Source: Linnemannia hyalina
Lineage: Eukaryota > Mortierellomycota > Mortierellomycetes > Mortierellales > Mortierellaceae
Direction of reading: 5' to 3'
DNA: 64,000 nt
NCBI GenBank assembly: GCA_019671135.1
Contig: JAHRHY010000013.1
Location: 248,001-312,000 of the forward strand
The translations under genes and the position numbers were made by a program. Shown piece by piece: positions 63,118-64,000 of this stretch (positions are counted from its first letter, which is position 1; each line of letters opens with the position of its first letter). Under the pieces are notes generated by a model. That model was not told where the DNA came from. It saw nothing but the letters and a program-made list of their open reading frames with translations, and made no database searches.

Positions 63118-64000
63118 GTTGTATAAGGTTTTTGGCGAGTGTGACGAAAAAGGTAAAAAAAGTAGTGTTGAGAATATGGTGTATAGAAGAAAAGGATAGC
63201 AGAAGTAAGGAGAAGGGGGATAAATACAGGTGAGAGTATGCGAGTGATGGAGTTCAGCGAGTAGGGGGCCAGTTAAGGTATTGGTGGCACAAAAAAAATG
63301 AAGAAATAGTACAGTGGACAGGAGTAAGGTGAGGCGAGCTGGGTATACAAGGATGGACGATAAAGGGACGTCAATGTGTGTTGAAGAAAGAAAGAAGGGA
63401 AAAAGTGAGAGAGTGAAAAAAGAAAAGGAAAAGAAGAGAAACGCACGAGAACCATTAAATGTGATAAAATGCACCCTGATATCGTCAAGGAGGAGGTTCC
63501 CCCTCCCCAGATAGGAACACGAACATGAAGGAAATGTATGATCCGGGTGAGGATGGGATTGGATGAATGTCAATGTGTGTGCGTGCGCCATTTGTGGCAT
63601 TATGTCTTCTCACAAGATGTTATTCAATTGACCCTTGTTCCCTGTTAAAACATGTGTTGTGAGCTCGCATTTGAGGAGAGTGCGATGTTTAACGTTCTGG
63701 ACGGACGGCTTACATTACACAGTGTACACGACCAAACAGCACGAATACAAAGATCAAAAGGGGATGCGGGTCGAAACAACCTCATCTTCTATCTCTTAAC
63801 TAGTCTCCGTTGCACCATGACAAAGAGCCAAGGTTTGCATCTATTTTTTAAATATACTCTGCTCGCTGACCTGCTCTTTTACCTTCGTCCGTGCCATGTG
63901 TCTGTGAAAAGGAAATACACATAAACAACAAGAACACTCACCTGTGCCACGAGCTCGTCTGTCATAATTCAAAGATCTATCCCCTTACTCTTCCTTGACG
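63118..64000. promoter_or_regulatory. Methyltransferase upstream region to the right edge
   Basis: It should hold the methyltransferase promoter, with purine-rich plus-strand sequence at 63120-63450. Open frames to the right edge are short and unsupported; any gene to the right starts outside this window. Confidence 0.4.

Overview
This window looks like nuclear DNA of an early-diverging filamentous fungus, most likely a member of the Mortierellaceae (Mortierellomycota). That placement is inference, because no database search was possible. It rests on short GT-AG introns (mostly 50-230 bases), purine- or pyrimidine-rich gene flanks, two F-box-like proteins in the style common in that group, a RecQ4 helicase carrying an N-terminal Sld2 region, and a tyrosine-recombinase/Ndc10-like protein. 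There is no bacterial or viral operon structure, no rRNA, no convincing tRNA and no CRISPR array. Exon joins were worked out by hand from splice signals, reading phase and motif continuity; every complete multi-exon model given here sums to whole codons.

Layout, left to right. 1-2.5 kb: a five-exon Ndc10/Crypton-type tyrosine-recombinase-like gene running off the left edge. 3.0-4.6 kb: a secreted protein with an EcsC-like middle and a LEA-like helical tail. 6.1-10.2 kb: an active-site-intact myotubularin phosphatase, convergent with malate synthase (10.8-13.0 kb). 14.2-17.2 kb: CENP-C/Mif2. 18.5-20.2 kb: an F-box-like protein. 20.7-27.1 kb: a 1979-residue Sld2-RecQ4 helicase. 27.2-29.6 kb: a large F-box/LRR-like protein. 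30.5-32.2 kb: a secreted M14 carboxypeptidase. 34.4-35.6 and 38.5-40.2 kb: two GPI-anchored surface proteins. 41.9-43.6 kb: an eIF5-like factor. 44.2-46.0 kb: glutamate 5-kinase, divergent from SPB1 (46.7-50.0 kb), an rRNA methyltransferase. 50.7-51.4 kb: an unrecognised membrane/coiled-coil protein with a minisatellite upstream. 52.8 kb: a 54-codon secreted Cys-rich peptide. 53.3-58.1 kb: a HAL4/SAT4-type kinase. 60.3-63.1 kb: a methyltransferase with a predicted N-myristoylation signal.

The genes are mostly unrelated housekeeping and surface functions: phosphoinositide turnover, glyoxylate cycle, kinetochore, replication, ribosome biogenesis, translation, proline synthesis, ion or nutrient signalling, cell wall and secretion. 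They are not a pathway cluster. The items most worth a second look are the fused Sld2-RecQ4 protein with its dense proline-directed phosphosites, the small two-loop Cys peptide, the recombinase-like protein that seems to lack its catalytic His and Tyr, the eIF5-like protein with a shortened C-terminal domain, and the 50.3-51.4 kb locus with tandem repeats both upstream and inside the protein.
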